Origin: Legionella nagasakiensis
Lineage (GTDB): Bacteria; Pseudomonadota; Gammaproteobacteria; Legionellales; Legionellaceae
Length of the DNA: 64,000 nt
Reading direction: 5' to 3'
NCBI RefSeq assembly: GCF_900639915.1
Contig: NZ_CAAAID010000003.1
Coordinates: 230,059-294,058 of the forward strand
Positions 27,734 through 38,152 of this stretch are shown piece by piece (the stretch's first letter is position 1; each line of letters begins with the position of its first letter). Position numbers and translations under genes: made by a program. Below the pieces are notes generated by a model that worked only from the letters and a program-made list of their open reading frames with translations, was not told the origin of the DNA and did not search any database.

Positions 27734-30282
27734 GCCTCTAGCTCATCCTGGTCGTCCTGGATTTCATCGATTCGCTGCATTCCAACGACACGCTCGCCAG
27801 AACTGACATTAATCAGACGCACGCCTTGCGTATTTCTGCCAATGATCGACAACTCATTTACCTTAAAACGCACCAACGTGCCTTTATCGGTGATAAGCAT
27901 TGCTTCATCGTTTTCATCCACTTGCAAGGCACGCACAACCTTGCCGTTACGCTCATTGACCTGAATGGAGATAACGCCTTGTCCGCCACGACCGGTTACG
28001 CGATACTCTTCAATCGCTGTGCGTTTGCCGTAGCCAAACTCCGTGGCTGTCAATATCGTACCGCCTTGACGCACCACGACAAGAGAAATCAAAGCCTGTC
28101 CGGCACCCATACGAATGCCTCTTACACCGCGAGCAGTTCGTCCCATCGCTCTGACAAGATTTTCATCAAAGCGAATCACTTTACCTGCATCACTGAATAA
28201 CATAATGTCTTTGGAACCATCGGTTATATCGGCACCAATTAAACGATCATCTTCTTCAAGATCAATGGCAATAATACCGCTGGAACGTGGGCGGCTGAAC
28301 GCATCTAGCGGCACTTTTTTAACCGTACCCTTGCTGGTTGCCATAAACACAAAATAACCTTCTTTGTATTCCCGCACCGGCATCATGGCATTAATAGCCT
28401 CGCCATTCGCCAAAGGCAATACATTAATAATTGGTTTACCTCTTGAGATACGGCTGGCCATAGGCAGTTCATACACTTTAAGCCAATAGACCTTGCCGTG
28501 ACTGGAGAAACATAGCAATGTATCATGAGTACTGGCGATAAGCAGACGCTCAACAAAATCTTCTTCTTTGACATGAGTCGCAGATTTACCCTTACCTCCG
28601 CGTCGTTGCGCTTGATAGGCCGACAAAGGTTGGTATTTCACATACCCCTGATGCGACATCGTGACCACCACATCTTCTTCAGTAATTAAATCTTCTATGG
28701 TTAAATCTTCCTGAGAAGCAATGATCTCCGTGCGTCTTCCATCACCAAACTGAGCTTTCATCTCCAAAAGTTCATCGCGAATCACCTGCATCAAACGTTC
28801 TGGTGATGCCAAAATGTCAAGTAATTCTTTAATTTGGTCAAGCAATTGCTCAAATTCATTCAGAATTTTGTCCTGCTCCAACGCCGTCAACCGATGCAGG
28901 CGCAGTTCGAGTATTGCTTGTGCCTGTTGAGGAGATAAAAGATAACCTTTCTCACTCAGACCAAAATGAGCAGGCAGATCATCTGGACGAGAACCATCAC
29001 TGCCAGTCTTGTCCAACATGGTACGCACCAACCCAGGCTGCCAATGTCGAGCTAATAAAGCATCTTTTGCTTCTTGCGGCGTGGGTGATTGCTTGATTAA
29101 TGCAATCATTTCATCAATATTGGCTAGGGCAATTCCCAATCCTTCCAATAAATGAGCCCGATTTCGCGCTTTCTTTAATTCGAAAATGGTACGTCTTGTC
29201 ACCACCTCACGGCGGTGTTTGATGAAATACTCTAAAATTTCCTTTAAATTTAACGTACGTGGTTGACCGTCAACCAAAGCAACCATGTTAATACCAAATA
29301 CACTTTGCATTTGGGTATGGGCATATAGATTATTTAATATGACTTCAGCAACTTCCCCGCGTTTCAATTCAATCACCACGCGCATCCCTTGCTTATCCGA
29401 TTCATCACGCAGGCCTGAAATACCCTCCAAGCGTTTGTCGCGAACTAACTCAGCAATTCGCTCCACAAGACGAGCCTTATTCACCTGATAAGGAAGTTCC
29501 GTAATAATAATAGCCTGGCGCCCGTTATCTTTATCGGTCTCAACATCGGTTTTGGCGCGAATTAATATACGTCCGCGGCCAGTGCGGTAAGCTTGGATAA
29601 TACCGGCGCGACCGTTAATGATGGCGGCTGTAGGAAAATCAGGTCCTGGAACAATGGTCATCAGATCATCAATGCTGATTTCCGGTTCAGCAACCAAAGC
29701 AACACAAGCATCAATAATTTCAGTTAAATTATGCGGTGGAATATTGGTAGCCATGCCTACAGCAATGCCGGAAGAACCATTAACCAACAAATTGGGAATC
29801 CGGGCCGGCAACACCACGGGAGCAAATTCTGTCTCATCATAGTTTGGACTAAAATCAACCGTCTCTTTTTCCAGATCAGCCAAAAGCGCATGCGCAAGCT
29901 TTGACATTCTTACTTCGGTATAACGCATGGCCGCAGGAGCATCGCCATCAACCGACCCGAAGTTTCCCTGACCATCAACCAACATATAACGCATGGAAAA
30001 CGGTTGTGCCATCCGCACGATGGTGTCGTAAACGGCCGTATCACCATGCGGATGGTATTTACCAATCACATCCCCAACGACGCGTGCTGATTTTTTATAA
30101 GGCTTATTCCAGTCATTACCTAATTCACTCATGGCATAAAGCACTCGGCGATGAACCGGCTTTAAACCATCACGCACGTCTGGCAAGGCGCGGCCGACGA
30201 TGACGCTCATGGCGTAATCCAAATAGGATTGTTTCAGTTCGTCTTCAATATTGACGGGTGTAACTTCTTTGGCTGATATCAT
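27730..30282 (-). CDS. gyrA: DNA gyrase subunit A
   Basis: Breakage-reunion subunit of gyrase, which introduces negative supercoils. About 850 residues. The catalytic tyrosine is in [11 protein letters not shown]. The quinolone region reads [12 protein letters not shown], with Thr at the position of E. coli Ser83 and Asp at 87. The GyrA box [10 protein letters not shown] is present, followed by the beta-pinwheel repeats, and the tail ends in an acidic stretch ([12 protein letters not shown]). The ATG at 30282 has AGGAC upstream and starts like homologues ([16 protein letters not shown]), so it is preferred to the ATG at 30300. Confidence 0.97.
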   Translation of the reverse strand: MISAKEVTPVNIEDELKQSYLDYAMSVIVGRALPDVRDGLKPVHRRVLYAMSELGNDWNKPYKKSARVVGDVIGKYHPHGDTAVYDTIVRMAQPFSMRYMLVDGQGNFGSVDGDAPAAMRYTEVRMSKLAHALLADLEKETVDFSPNYDETEFAPVVLPARIPNLLVNGSSGIAVGMATNIPPHNLTEIIDACVALVAEPEISIDDLMTIVPGPDFPTAAIINGRAGIIQAYRTGRGRILIRAKTDVETDKDNGRQAIIITELPYQVNKARLVERIAELVRDKRLEGISGLRDESDKQGMRVVIELKRGEVAEVILNNLYAHTQMQSVFGINMVALVDGQPRTLNLKEILEYFIKHRREVVTRRTIFELKKARNRAHLLEGLGIALANIDEMIALIKQSPTPQEAKDALLARHWQPGLVRTMLDKTGSDGSRPDDLPAHFGLSEKGYLLSPQQAQAILELRLHRLTALEQDKILNEFEQLLDQIKELLDILASPERLMQVIRDELLEMKAQFGDGRRTEIIASQEDLTIEDLITEEDVVVTMSHQGYVKYQPLSAYQAQRRGGKGKSATHVKEEDFVERLLIASTHDTLLCFSSHGKVYWLKVYELPMASRISRGKPIINVLPLANGEAINAMMPVREYKEGYFVFMATSKGTVKKVPLDAFSRPRSSGIIAIDLEEDDRLIGADITDGSKDIMLFSDAGKVIRFDENLVRAMGRTARGVRGIRMGAGQALISLVVVRQGGTILTATEFGYGKRTAIEEYRVTGRGGQGVISIQVNERNGKVVRALQVDENDEAMLITDKGTLVRFKVNELSIIGRNTQGVRLINVSSGERVVGMQRIDEIQDDQDELEA

Positions 30283-30374
30283 GGCGGGACATGTCCTCAT
30301 GCAATCACTTTAGGGTCTTTATGAAATGCTAAAATAATTCAATAGATCCCGATAAAATTTAGTCTGATAGTATA

Positions 30375-31256
30375 TCATGAACTGCTGTCAGAAGACAGAT
30401 GACCCATGTATTGCAATGCTTTAATAATCAAATGCTCCACCTGTTTTTGTATATTTTCAGCAAATTCCCCAGTGATGCGATTGGCTATGGTTACACTCAC
30501 AGAAATACAGCGGTGTCCCAAGAGTTGCCCTAACCCTAAAATCCCTGCAGTTTCCATCTCAAAATTGAGTATCTTCAGATTGGAAAAATTAAATGTTGCT
30601 AATTTTTCCAATAAATGAGGATAACGTAATGGAATACGCAAACGCCGTCCTTGCGGACCATAAAATCCACCACAGGTAGCCGTAATCGCCGCGGCTCCCA
30701 GATCCTTAAACAATTCTCGCAAGGTATTATCCGCTTCAACCAAATAAAATGAACCACACGCTTCGGCCAAATGGTCTGCCAGCGCTGTATGCATTGCAAT
30801 GAGTTCAGGAGAAAAATTGCTTTGATAATAATCAAGCAGTGTATCAAAACCCACGGCAAAATGACTGATAACCATATCGCCGGGCCTGCTGCTTTCTTGC
30901 AGACTGCCTGTAGTGCCAAGACGAATGATGGTAAGCTGCTTTGTTTTTTCATAAGGCATGCGTGTTGCCAAATCAATATTGACTAAAGCATCTAGTTCAT
31001 TCATAACAATATCAACATTCGGTACACCAATGCCTGTGGAAATAACGCTAATGCGTTGTTGACCAATATATCCTGTATGGGTTACAAACTCACGATGAAT
31101 ACGCTTAAGCTCAACAGAATCAAAATGACGACTGACTTGTTGCACACGCCCAGGATCGCCAACTGTAATAATTAAATCTGCTAATTCTTCCGGAAGCAAA
31201 TCAAGATGATACACGGCCCCACGACTATTCAGTGGTAATTCAGCTGGTTTAATCAT
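30375..31256 (-). CDS. uridine phosphorylase-type nucleoside phosphorylase
   Basis: Hexameric-type phosphorylase of the NP-I family, probably acting on uridine or a related nucleoside. About 293 residues with IITVGDPGRVQQVS (phosphate loop), STGIGVPNVDIVMNEL, RLGTTGSLQ and the substrate-binding LNFEMETAGIL. The ATG at 31256 is supported by GGGAG 6 nt upstream. The more distant ATG at 31289 lacks a ribosome-binding site. It stands alone between gyrA and gltA and faces away from gltA. Confidence 0.88.
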   Translation of the reverse strand: MIKPAELPLNSRGAVYHLDLLPEELADLIITVGDPGRVQQVSRHFDSVELKRIHREFVTHTGYIGQQRISVISTGIGVPNVDIVMNELDALVNIDLATRMPYEKTKQLTIIRLGTTGSLQESSRPGDMVISHFAVGFDTLLDYYQSNFSPELIAMHTALADHLAEACGSFYLVEADNTLRELFKDLGAAAITATCGGFYGPQGRRLRIPLRYPHLLEKLATFNFSNLKILNFEMETAGILGLGQLLGHRCISVSVTIANRITGEFAENIQKQVEHLIIKALQYMGHLSSDSSS

Positions 31257-31417
31257 AAAAAACTCCCATAGCCTACCGCCCACAGGCAAAATTACTTCAA
31301 CAAACCAAACTATTGCAAAAAATAAATAATAACAAGCCTAGATTCACGAACCTGGAATCATCACACTTCGAAAAAAATTGAAAAATAATCTAGAATTTAC
31401 CTCGAATGCTGGATAAA

Positions 31418-31446
31418 TTGACGTAAGCCGGTCGTTTTTATATAGT
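31418..31446 (+). promoter_or_regulatory. sigma-70 promoter of gltA
   Basis: TTGACG at 31418-31423, a 17-bp spacer and TATAGT at 31441-31446: near-consensus. Transcription would start near 31453, leaving a 5' leader of about 66 nt. That leader contains an imperfect inverted repeat (GGCCGCATTAGGCGG region) before the AGGAG ribosome-binding site at 31509-31513. Confidence 0.75.
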
Positions 31447-31518
31447 GCTGCACTTGGCCGCATTAGGCGGTATATACTTTATAACCATCGGCCAGCGCTT
31501 AAATCAACAGGAGTCACC

Positions 31519-32790
31519 ATGACAAAAAAAACTGCGCAATTGACCATACCTGGATCAGAGCCAATCGAGTTATCGATGTATAGCCCAACGTTGGGTAAAG
31601 ACGTCATCGATATCAGTGAGCTTGGATCCCACGGGGTATTTACGCTCGATCAAGGGTTTGTCTCCACCGCTTCTTGCGAATCAAAAATCACCTATATTGA
31701 TGGTGAACGAGGTATTTTACTGTATCGTGGCTATCCCATTGAACAACTGGCAGAAAAAAAAGATTTTCTTGATGTGTGCTACTTGCTCTTAAATGGAGAG
31801 CTTCCTGATACGGAAGAAAAAAGTCATTTTAATCAATTAATTAACAATCATACCATGGTACATCAACAAATGTACCAGTTTTTAAATGGATTTCGTCGTG
31901 ATGCTCATCCTATGGCCATCATGGTTGGAATCGTCGGTGCGCTTTCGGCCTTCTACCATGACACCATGGATTTGAACAATCAAAACGATCGTTATACTGC
32001 TGCAGTACGGTTGATTGCCAAAATGCCAACCCTGGCTGCCATGAGTTATAAATATTCCATCGGCCAACCTTATATGTATCCACAAAATAAAATGTCTTAT
32101 GCCGAGAATTTTCTGCATATGATGTTTGGTGTGCCAACAGAAGAAATCACGCCCGATCCAATCATCGTTAAAGCGATGGATACCATATTTACCTTGCATG
32201 CCGATCACGAGCAAAATGCCTCAACGTCAACCGTACGTCTAGCTGGCTCCACTGGCGCCAATCCATTTGCCTGTATTTCAGCTGGCATTGGCGCCTTATG
32301 GGGACCTGCCCATGGTGGCGCAAATGAGGCATGCTTAAATATGCTGAAGGAAATTGGCGATGTAAGCCGAATTGAGCAATTCATTAAACGGGCAAAAGAT
32401 AAAAACGATCCATTCCGTTTAATGGGCTTTGGTCATCGTGTTTATAAAAGTTATGACCCACGGGCAAAAGTCATGCGTGAAACCTGCCATAAAGTGTTGA
32501 AAGCGGTTGACGCTCATAATGAACCATTATTTAAACTCGCCATGGAACTAGAACGTATTGCCCTTGAAGACGAATATTTCATTGAGAAAAAACTGTATCC
32601 AAACGTCGATTTTTATTCTGGCATCACCTTAAGCGCCATTGGCATTCCCACCAACATGTTCACAGTCATTTTTGCTTTGGCCCGCACCGTTGGCTGGATG
32701 TCACACTGGATGGAAATGGCTGCCAGTAAGTCAAGAATTGGTCGCCCACGCCAACTGTACACAGGCGAAAAAAAACGCGATGTGCAATGA
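31519..32790 (+). CDS. gltA: citrate synthase (type II)
   Basis: Condenses acetyl-CoA and oxaloacetate at the entry of the TCA cycle. The 423 residues match the hexameric, NADH-sensitive Gram-negative type (E. coli 427), including the N-terminal beta domain before DVIDISEL. Active-site elements are the His in [17 protein letters not shown], the motif [14 protein letters not shown], and the Asp in the C-terminal [10 protein letters not shown] strong promoter and AGGAG site lie upstream. A palindromic repeat lies 43 bp after the stop. Confidence 0.97.
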   Translation: MTKKTAQLTIPGSEPIELSMYSPTLGKDVIDISELGSHGVFTLDQGFVSTASCESKITYIDGERGILLYRGYPIEQLAEKKDFLDVCYLLLNGELPDTEEKSHFNQLINNHTMVHQQMYQFLNGFRRDAHPMAIMVGIVGALSAFYHDTMDLNNQNDRYTAAVRLIAKMPTLAAMSYKYSIGQPYMYPQNKMSYAENFLHMMFGVPTEEITPDPIIVKAMDTIFTLHADHEQNASTSTVRLAGSTGANPFACISAGIGALWGPAHGGANEACLNMLKEIGDVSRIEQFIKRAKDKNDPFRLMGFGHRVYKSYDPRAKVMRETCHKVLKAVDAHNEPLFKLAMELERIALEDEYFIEKKLYPNVDFYSGITLSAIGIPTNMFTVIFALARTVGWMSHWMEMAASKSRIGRPRQLYTGEKKRDVQ

Positions 32791-32832
32791 TCTTTTATGC
32801 TCTTGAACAGACAGAAGGGATTACCTAGAGCT

Positions 32833-32853
32833 GGTTACCGCTACGCGGTAACC
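32833..32853. repeat. palindromic repeat, GGTTACCG family, copy 2
   Basis: GGTTACCGC-TAC-GCGGTAACC is a perfect 9-bp stem with a 3-base loop. It is followed by TGTAGCCTGA, and copy 1 (14558-14585) is likewise followed by a TAGCCTG sequence. It lies between the convergent gltA and glpK genes. Confidence 0.6.
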
Positions 32854-32899
32854 ACTGCCTTCATTATTGCCAGTGTAGCCTGAAAACATCCTTACAAAC

Positions 32900-34381
32900 T
32901 TAAAGCCTTTCTTCACCTGCTTTCAACATACACAAAGCACGCAACCATCCTTTATAGCAAAGCTCAGCAGCTTGCCTATCTGTAGAGGGAGTAAATTGTT
33001 GCTGAGATACCCAGTTATGTTGCAAGGATGCCAGCGACTCAATTGCACCACATCCGATAGCGGCCAACATGGCCGCTCCTAAAGCCGTCGTTTCAATGTC
33101 TTGGGGACGCTGGACTGATAAGTCACATTGAGACGATAGAAACTGTAAAAACCATTGATTGTTCGCCATTCCTCCATCCACTCGTAAAACGGAAAAATCA
33201 AGGTCGCTATCATCGCGCATGCATGCAAGAATATCCCGTGTTTGATAACACACGCTTTCAAGCGCGGCTCGTGCCAAATGCGCGGCAGTGCTTGTACGAG
33301 CGAGCCCAGTAATAACGGCACCATTAGTCGTCAGCCAATGTGGCGCCCCTAATCCAGTAAATGATGGAATCAAATAAACGCCTTCATTGCTCACAAGGCT
33401 ATTAGCCAAAAATTCCGTATCGCTTGCAACCTGGATAAGCTTCATTTCATCCCGCAACCACTTTACGGTTGTACCAGCTTGATAGAGACTGCCCTCCAGT
33501 CCATAAGTCGTTTGGCCATGAATACGATAAGCAATCGTGGTTAACAAATTATGTTTTGAGAAAACAGGTTTACGACCCGTATTTAGCAGTAAAAATCCAC
33601 CTGTGCCGAAAGTTGCTTTAATCATGCCCTCAGCAAAACAGCATTGCCCAATTAAGGCGGCTTGTTGATCACCAGCCACCCCCGTAATCGCAATGGAAGC
33701 ACCTGGTAAGTGTTTATCTATAACACCAAAATACGTATCACTTGCCTGTACTTCCGGCAATATGGAAAAAGGAATATCAAATAATTGCAGCAACTGCTCA
33801 TCCCAACTTTGATCAACAATATTGTACAGGAGCGTTCTTGAAGCATTGGTAACATCCGTTAAATGGTTTTTTCCCCCTGTCAAACGCCATAGCAAATAAG
33901 AATCCACGGTTCCAAACGCAAGATTTCCCTCCACTGCAAGTCGTCGCGCTTGAGGGACATGATTAAATAACCAATGTAATTTACTGGCAGAAAAGTAAGG
34001 ATCAGGAAGTAATCCTGTTTTGGCTTTAATCATTTCCTTATTTTCAGATAAGGTAAGACAAAAATCTTGAGTACGGCGATCCTGCCACACAATAGCTGGA
34101 TATAAGCATTGACCGGTTTGCTTATCCCAAATTAATGTTGTTTCCCGTTGATTGGTTATGCCGCAAGCCAATACACGGTTTGGTTCTATCCCATCCAATA
34201 CCTCCTGCATAGCAAGCTGTGTTTTTTCCCATATTTCTTCAGGATCATGTTCAACCCAACCTGGATTAGGATAATATTGGGCTAAGGGATGCTGGCTGAT
34301 GCGGACAAGTTGACCTTCACGAGAATACAAAACCGCTCTGGTGCTGCTTGTGCCTTGATCAATAGCAAGAAGATAATTCAT
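32900..34381 (-). CDS. glpK: glycerol kinase
   Basis: Phosphorylates glycerol to sn-glycerol 3-phosphate. The 493 residues (E. coli 502) have the FGGY signatures: AIDQGTSSTRAVLY at the N-terminus, NPGWVEHDPEEIW, and GVAGDQQAALIGQCC with the ATP site FGTGGFLLLNTG. The C-terminal FGGY signature region reads LRVDGGMANNQWFLQFLSSQ. It is divergent from glpD across 194 bp, so both genes of glycerol use can share control. Confidence 0.97.
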   Translation of the reverse strand: MNYLLAIDQGTSSTRAVLYSREGQLVRISQHPLAQYYPNPGWVEHDPEEIWEKTQLAMQEVLDGIEPNRVLACGITNQRETTLIWDKQTGQCLYPAIVWQDRRTQDFCLTLSENKEMIKAKTGLLPDPYFSASKLHWLFNHVPQARRLAVEGNLAFGTVDSYLLWRLTGGKNHLTDVTNASRTLLYNIVDQSWDEQLLQLFDIPFSILPEVQASDTYFGVIDKHLPGASIAITGVAGDQQAALIGQCCFAEGMIKATFGTGGFLLLNTGRKPVFSKHNLLTTIAYRIHGQTTYGLEGSLYQAGTTVKWLRDEMKLIQVASDTEFLANSLVSNEGVYLIPSFTGLGAPHWLTTNGAVITGLARTSTAAHLARAALESVCYQTRDILACMRDDSDLDFSVLRVDGGMANNQWFLQFLSSQCDLSVQRPQDIETTALGAAMLAAIGCGAIESLASLQHNWVSQQQFTPSTDRQAAELCYKGWLRALCMLKAGEERL

Positions 34382-34575
34382 TGGATTTAATCCTTCTGGT
34401 AGAACAAATAGTTAATGACATCTCCTATCATTTCCCCTTTACAAAAGGAGCGAAGCTAGTTTCTTATCGTATTGACATACAGCCCCAAATACTGCCATGC
34501 CCTATATTTTCCCCTATTAAATTGTTATACCATAAAAAAACTCCATGCAAGATTTAAACAGGGAAAAATAACAAC

Positions 34576-36093
34576 ATGGTCCAGGTTTATGATGTCGCCA
34601 TTATTGGAGGTGGGATTAATGGTTGCGGTTGTGCAGCTGATGCTGCCTTACGAGGTCTATCCGTGTTACTTTGTGAACAAGATGACTTGGCGGCAAAAAC
34701 ATCATCCAGCAGCACCAAGCTTATTCACGGAGGATTGCGTTATCTGGAATACTATGACTTTGCCATGGTGAAAAAAGCATTGGATGAAAGACAAATCCTA
34801 TTGGAGCAAGCCCCTCATTTAGTTCATCCTTTGCTCTTTATCTTACCTCATCAAAAAAACATGAGGCCTGCCTGGATGTTACGCACAGGTTTGTATCTTT
34901 ATGATCATTTAAGCCGTAAAAATACATTACCGAAAACTAAATTCATCCGACGTACTAATGAATCTCCCTATTTCAAGCCATTGCTAAAAGACTTCTATAA
35001 AGGATTTCTTTTCTATGACTGCGCAACGGATGATGCCCGGCTTGTGCTCGCTAACGCACTACAAGCCCGCAATCATGGCGCCACCATTCTCACCAGAACA
35101 ACATTAATTAAGGCAGAAGTCAGCAATCATATATGGCATTTAACATTGCAGCCCGCTTCAGGTAATACCTTTCATATTAAGGCAAAAACCGTCATCAATG
35201 CCGCAGGCCCCTGGGTAGAGCCGGTAGGTGAACTTCTAAATAGGCCGCTTAAATATAAAATGTCTCTGGTCAAAGGCAGTCATTTAGTCGTGCCTAAGCT
35301 CTATCAAGGCGAACATGCTTATGTGTTGCAACATCAAGATGACCGTATCGTATTCGTCATTCCTTATTATGATTTCACCATGATAGGCACTACAGATGTA
35401 TCTTTTACTGGCTCCCTGAACAGGGTCCGCATCGAAACTCATGAAATAGAGTATTTACTAGCGCTTGTAAACCACTACTTTTTGAAAAAAATTAACAAAG
35501 CGGACATTATCCATAGCTGGAGCGGTGTTAGACCCTTGCTGGCAGAAGAAGGCAAAATGCCTAATGCACTCAGCCGTGATTACGCTTATGAATACATGAA
35601 TGAACCAGCTCCTATTGTGACCATCTACGGGGGTAAGCTCACTACTTACCGTAAGTTATCATTGCACGTTATTAATCAATTAAAAAAAATTTTCCCTTCT
35701 TTACCGCAATCACGCACCGCTTCCACGCCACTGCCAGGAGCTACCTTGGCAGAAATGAATTTTTTTGAATATAAAAAATATGCAGAAGAAAAATACCACT
35801 GGCTAGATAAAGAAATAATCCATCGCTATTTAAACACCTACGGCACTCAAATAGAATGCTTATTACAAGGATGCAAAACCCTTAGTGATTTGGGTGTATG
35901 TTTTTCCAGAACGTTCTATCAGGCTGAAGTGGATTATTTGCTTCAGGAAGAGTGGGCGATGACGACAGAAGATATCCTTTGGCGCCGCACCAAACTCGGC
36001 CTTACTTTAGATAAAGCCGCTTGGGGAAAATTAGAATACTACTTATCCCAAATGCAGCAATCTTCTAAAATGAAGACGCCCAACCTCATCTGA
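34576..36093 (+). CDS. glpD: aerobic glycerol-3-phosphate dehydrogenase
   Basis: Membrane-associated FAD enzyme that oxidises glycerol 3-phosphate to dihydroxyacetone phosphate and feeds electrons to ubiquinone. The 505 residues open with the FAD motif VAIIGGGINGCGCAADAALR. TSSSSTKLIHGGLRYLE, NAAGPWVE, IGTTDVSF and YGGKLTTYRKL are conserved. It acts directly after GlpK. A ribosome-binding AGGGA lies 12 nt upstream of the ATG, which is rather far. Confidence 0.97.
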   Translation: MVQVYDVAIIGGGINGCGCAADAALRGLSVLLCEQDDLAAKTSSSSTKLIHGGLRYLEYYDFAMVKKALDERQILLEQAPHLVHPLLFILPHQKNMRPAWMLRTGLYLYDHLSRKNTLPKTKFIRRTNESPYFKPLLKDFYKGFLFYDCATDDARLVLANALQARNHGATILTRTTLIKAEVSNHIWHLTLQPASGNTFHIKAKTVINAAGPWVEPVGELLNRPLKYKMSLVKGSHLVVPKLYQGEHAYVLQHQDDRIVFVIPYYDFTMIGTTDVSFTGSLNRVRIETHEIEYLLALVNHYFLKKINKADIIHSWSGVRPLLAEEGKMPNALSRDYAYEYMNEPAPIVTIYGGKLTTYRKLSLHVINQLKKIFPSLPQSRTASTPLPGATLAEMNFFEYKKYAEEKYHWLDKEIIHRYLNTYGTQIECLLQGCKTLSDLGVCFSRTFYQAEVDYLLQEEWAMTTEDILWRRTKLGLTLDKAAWGKLEYYLSQMQQSSKMKTPNLI

Positions 36094-36124
36094 AAACAAT
36101 AATCCGACATTCCGTATGGATAAA

Positions 36125-36505
36125 TTACTGGCTATCTTCCTCATCCAATTGCGCCCGAATTTGACTCACATCAGCCTCCAATGCTTGCTGAACCAATTCC
36201 TTTAAAGTAGATTCTGGCATGCTGCCGGCCTCGGAATAGATCACAATGCCTTGTTTGAAGACCAACAAATGAGGAATAGAACGAATTTGGAACGTTTCAG
36301 CCAATTCTGTTTCTTCTTCAATATTAATTTTGGCAAAAACCACTTGATCATACAATTTAGCTACCCGTTCATAGATGTGAGCAAATTGTTTACATGGAGC
36401 GCACCACGCTGCCCAAAAATCAATAAAAACAATTTCATTATCACGAATCAACGATTCAAAATTATTGCGGTTTACCGTTCGGGTGATGTTACTTCCTGAT
36501 GACAT
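36125..36505 (-). CDS. thioredoxin-like protein
   Basis: Cytoplasmic thiol-disulfide oxidoreductase of 126 residues. The thioredoxin fold is clear: FIDFWAAWCAPCKQF with active-site C35 and C38 (CAPC rather than the usual CGPC), FAKINIEEE, and IRSIPHLLVFKQG with the cis-Pro loop. The N-terminal 15 residues and the Asp/Glu/Gln-rich C-terminal tail are longer than in TrxA. It follows adk by 11 bp. The variant CAPC dipeptide should shift the redox potential, so it may serve particular partners. Confidence 0.88.
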   Translation of the reverse strand: MSSGSNITRTVNRNNFESLIRDNEIVFIDFWAAWCAPCKQFAHIYERVAKLYDQVVFAKINIEEETELAETFQIRSIPHLLVFKQGIVIYSEAGSMPESTLKELVQQALEADVSQIRAQLDEEDSQ

Positions 36506-36516
36506 GACTTCTCTCC

Positions 36517-37179
36517 CTATTGAATGGCGGCCAAAATAGTTTGAAAAATTGCATCAACATTGCCAGTGCCAACAATATGATGAAATTTTGGCGCTTGTTT
36601 ATCTTTGCTGTTTGCCCATAATCGATAATATTTAACCAATGGCTCAGTTTGTTGATGATAGACTTGTAAGCGTTTACGGATAATTTCCTCGCGATCATCC
36701 TCACGCTGTACTAAAGGTTCACCAGTCACATCATCCATGCCTTGCTGTCTCGGTGGGTTATATTCAATATGGTAAACACGTCCAGAAGGGGGGTGAATAC
36801 GTCGGCCACTGATACGCTTAACAATTTCTTCATCATCCACAGATATTTCTATCACATGATCCAGACAAATACCGGCTTGTTTTAATGCCTCCGCTTGTAC
36901 AATGGTACGAGGAAATCCATCCAAAAGAAAACCATGACAACAATCGTCCTGCTGTAGGCGCTGTTTAACCAGAGCAATCATAATATCATCTGAAACCAAT
37001 TGACCGGAATCCATTATTTTTTTTGCGCTCAAACCCAATTCACTTCCAATAGCAATGGCAGCACGCAGCATATCACCTGTTGAAATTTGGGGAATATTAA
37101 AATGATTCATCAATTTTGATGCCTGTGTACCTTTCCCAGCTCCAGGACCACCTAATAACATCAATCGCATTAATCCCAT
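36517..37179 (-). CDS. adk: adenylate kinase
   Basis: Interconverts 2 ADP with ATP and AMP. P-loop [13 protein letters not shown] site [27 protein letters not shown] and the LID start [19 protein letters not shown] identify the long-LID bacterial form of about 215 residues. The open frame reaches 37308 but would overlap the preceding lipoprotein gene. The ATG at 37179 has GGGAG with ideal 7-nt spacing, and the ATG at 37170 ([10 protein letters not shown]) is the alternative. Confidence 0.94.
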   Translation of the reverse strand: MGLMRLMLLGGPGAGKGTQASKLMNHFNIPQISTGDMLRAAIAIGSELGLSAKKIMDSGQLVSDDIMIALVKQRLQQDDCCHGFLLDGFPRTIVQAEALKQAGICLDHVIEISVDDEEIVKRISGRRIHPPSGRVYHIEYNPPRQQGMDDVTGEPLVQREDDREEIIRKRLQVYHQQTEPLVKYYRLWANSKDKQAPKFHHIVGTGNVDAIFQTILAAIQ

Positions 37180-37264
37180 GCATCGGCTCCCACGTGAATT
37201 TTGCCCCATATCGTACCGCTTCAAGCGATCATTGTCACCTTTATCGTTTAAACTCATATTGCAG

Positions 37265-37876
37265 CTACCAAATTTTATACCATGCCTTTCGACTGAATGA
37301 TTTTTCACAAGATGCTAATTGAGCCTGATAAATTCGAGCTCGGGCTTCCACTTTATGAGCCACGGCCATCAACCATTTTTTCTTTAGATACGTTTTACGT
37401 TGATAGCCGCCAATGCCTTCATGATAGGCAAGATATAATGAATAGGCGTCGTCACGCGAGATGCCTGCTTTTTTATAAGCAATGTTTGCATACCAGCCAA
37501 TAAAATCCACACCATCACCAAAATCATCCCGTGAAGACCACATGCCGCCCGATGATTTTTTATAATGTTCCCAAGTGCTGCGCAGCGCCTGAGTGTAGCC
37601 GTAAGCGGTCGATGGACGTGTCCAGGGAATGATCCACAGTAATTTAGTACGCTCCGGACGTGCTCTGCCATTAAATTTTGATTCCTGATGAATAATAGCC
37701 ATTTGTACGGCGATAGGTACCCGCCACCGTCGCTGTACATCTTTTGCATCCATATACCAGCCAGGGTATTCTCTAAAAACGCTACAGATATTATTGACAT
37801 CTCTTGGCGGTGGACTGACACATCCTGCAAGCATCAATATCAACAAAAGACCCAACCCTATTTTTGCGCAGCTCAT
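37265..37876 (-). CDS. lipoprotein with transglycosylase (SLT-like) domain
   Basis: 203 residues with a lipoprotein signal peptide and lipobox LAGC (Cys 19), so it should be anchored in the outer membrane. The domain resembles the soluble lytic transglycosylase fold: [15 protein letters not shown] contains the putative catalytic Glu, followed by [44 protein letters not shown] and a C-terminal helical region. The likely role is cleavage of peptidoglycan glycan strands. It precedes adk by 85 bp. Confidence 0.8.
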   Translation of the reverse strand: MSCAKIGLGLLLILMLAGCVSPPPRDVNNICSVFREYPGWYMDAKDVQRRWRVPIAVQMAIIHQESKFNGRARPERTKLLWIIPWTRPSTAYGYTQALRSTWEHYKKSSGGMWSSRDDFGDGVDFIGWYANIAYKKAGISRDDAYSLYLAYHEGIGGYQRKTYLKKKWLMAVAHKVEARARIYQAQLASCEKSFSRKAWYKIW

Positions 37877-38050
37877 TCAATGAATTCCCTGAGAGTAAAC
37901 AGACACTGCATTAATAACAAAATTCATAAGAAAATAAAATATGGAAATGAATTCATTCTTCTACGTCATCTTGAATGAAGGAGCCATTAATTAACATTTA
38001 TTCCCGGCGGATTTTTCTGATAACATAGTCATAAGCAAAAACGGATTTTG

Positions 38051-38080
38051 TAGCCTGGATAGCGCAAAGCGATATCCAGG
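38051..38080. repeat. interspersed palindromic repeat, TAGCCTGGATA family, copy 2
   Basis: TAGCCTGGATAGCGCAAAGC then GATATCCAGG. CCTGGATA pairs perfectly with TATCCAGG. It matches the unit at 14611-14640 with few differences. It sits in the 276-bp gap between the lipoprotein and exonuclease genes, which otherwise shows only AT-rich DNA. Confidence 0.65.
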
Positions 38081-38152
38081 TTCTCAATTCTGGTTGACGC
38101 AAAAACACCTGACCACCACCTAAGTGTCAATTCACCTCAGAATGGATATTGC

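Noticed and set aside
37384-37830. 148-codon alternative leftward frame within the lipoprotein gene
   Set aside because: The overlapping frame has the lipobox and catalytic-domain motifs; this one has neither.
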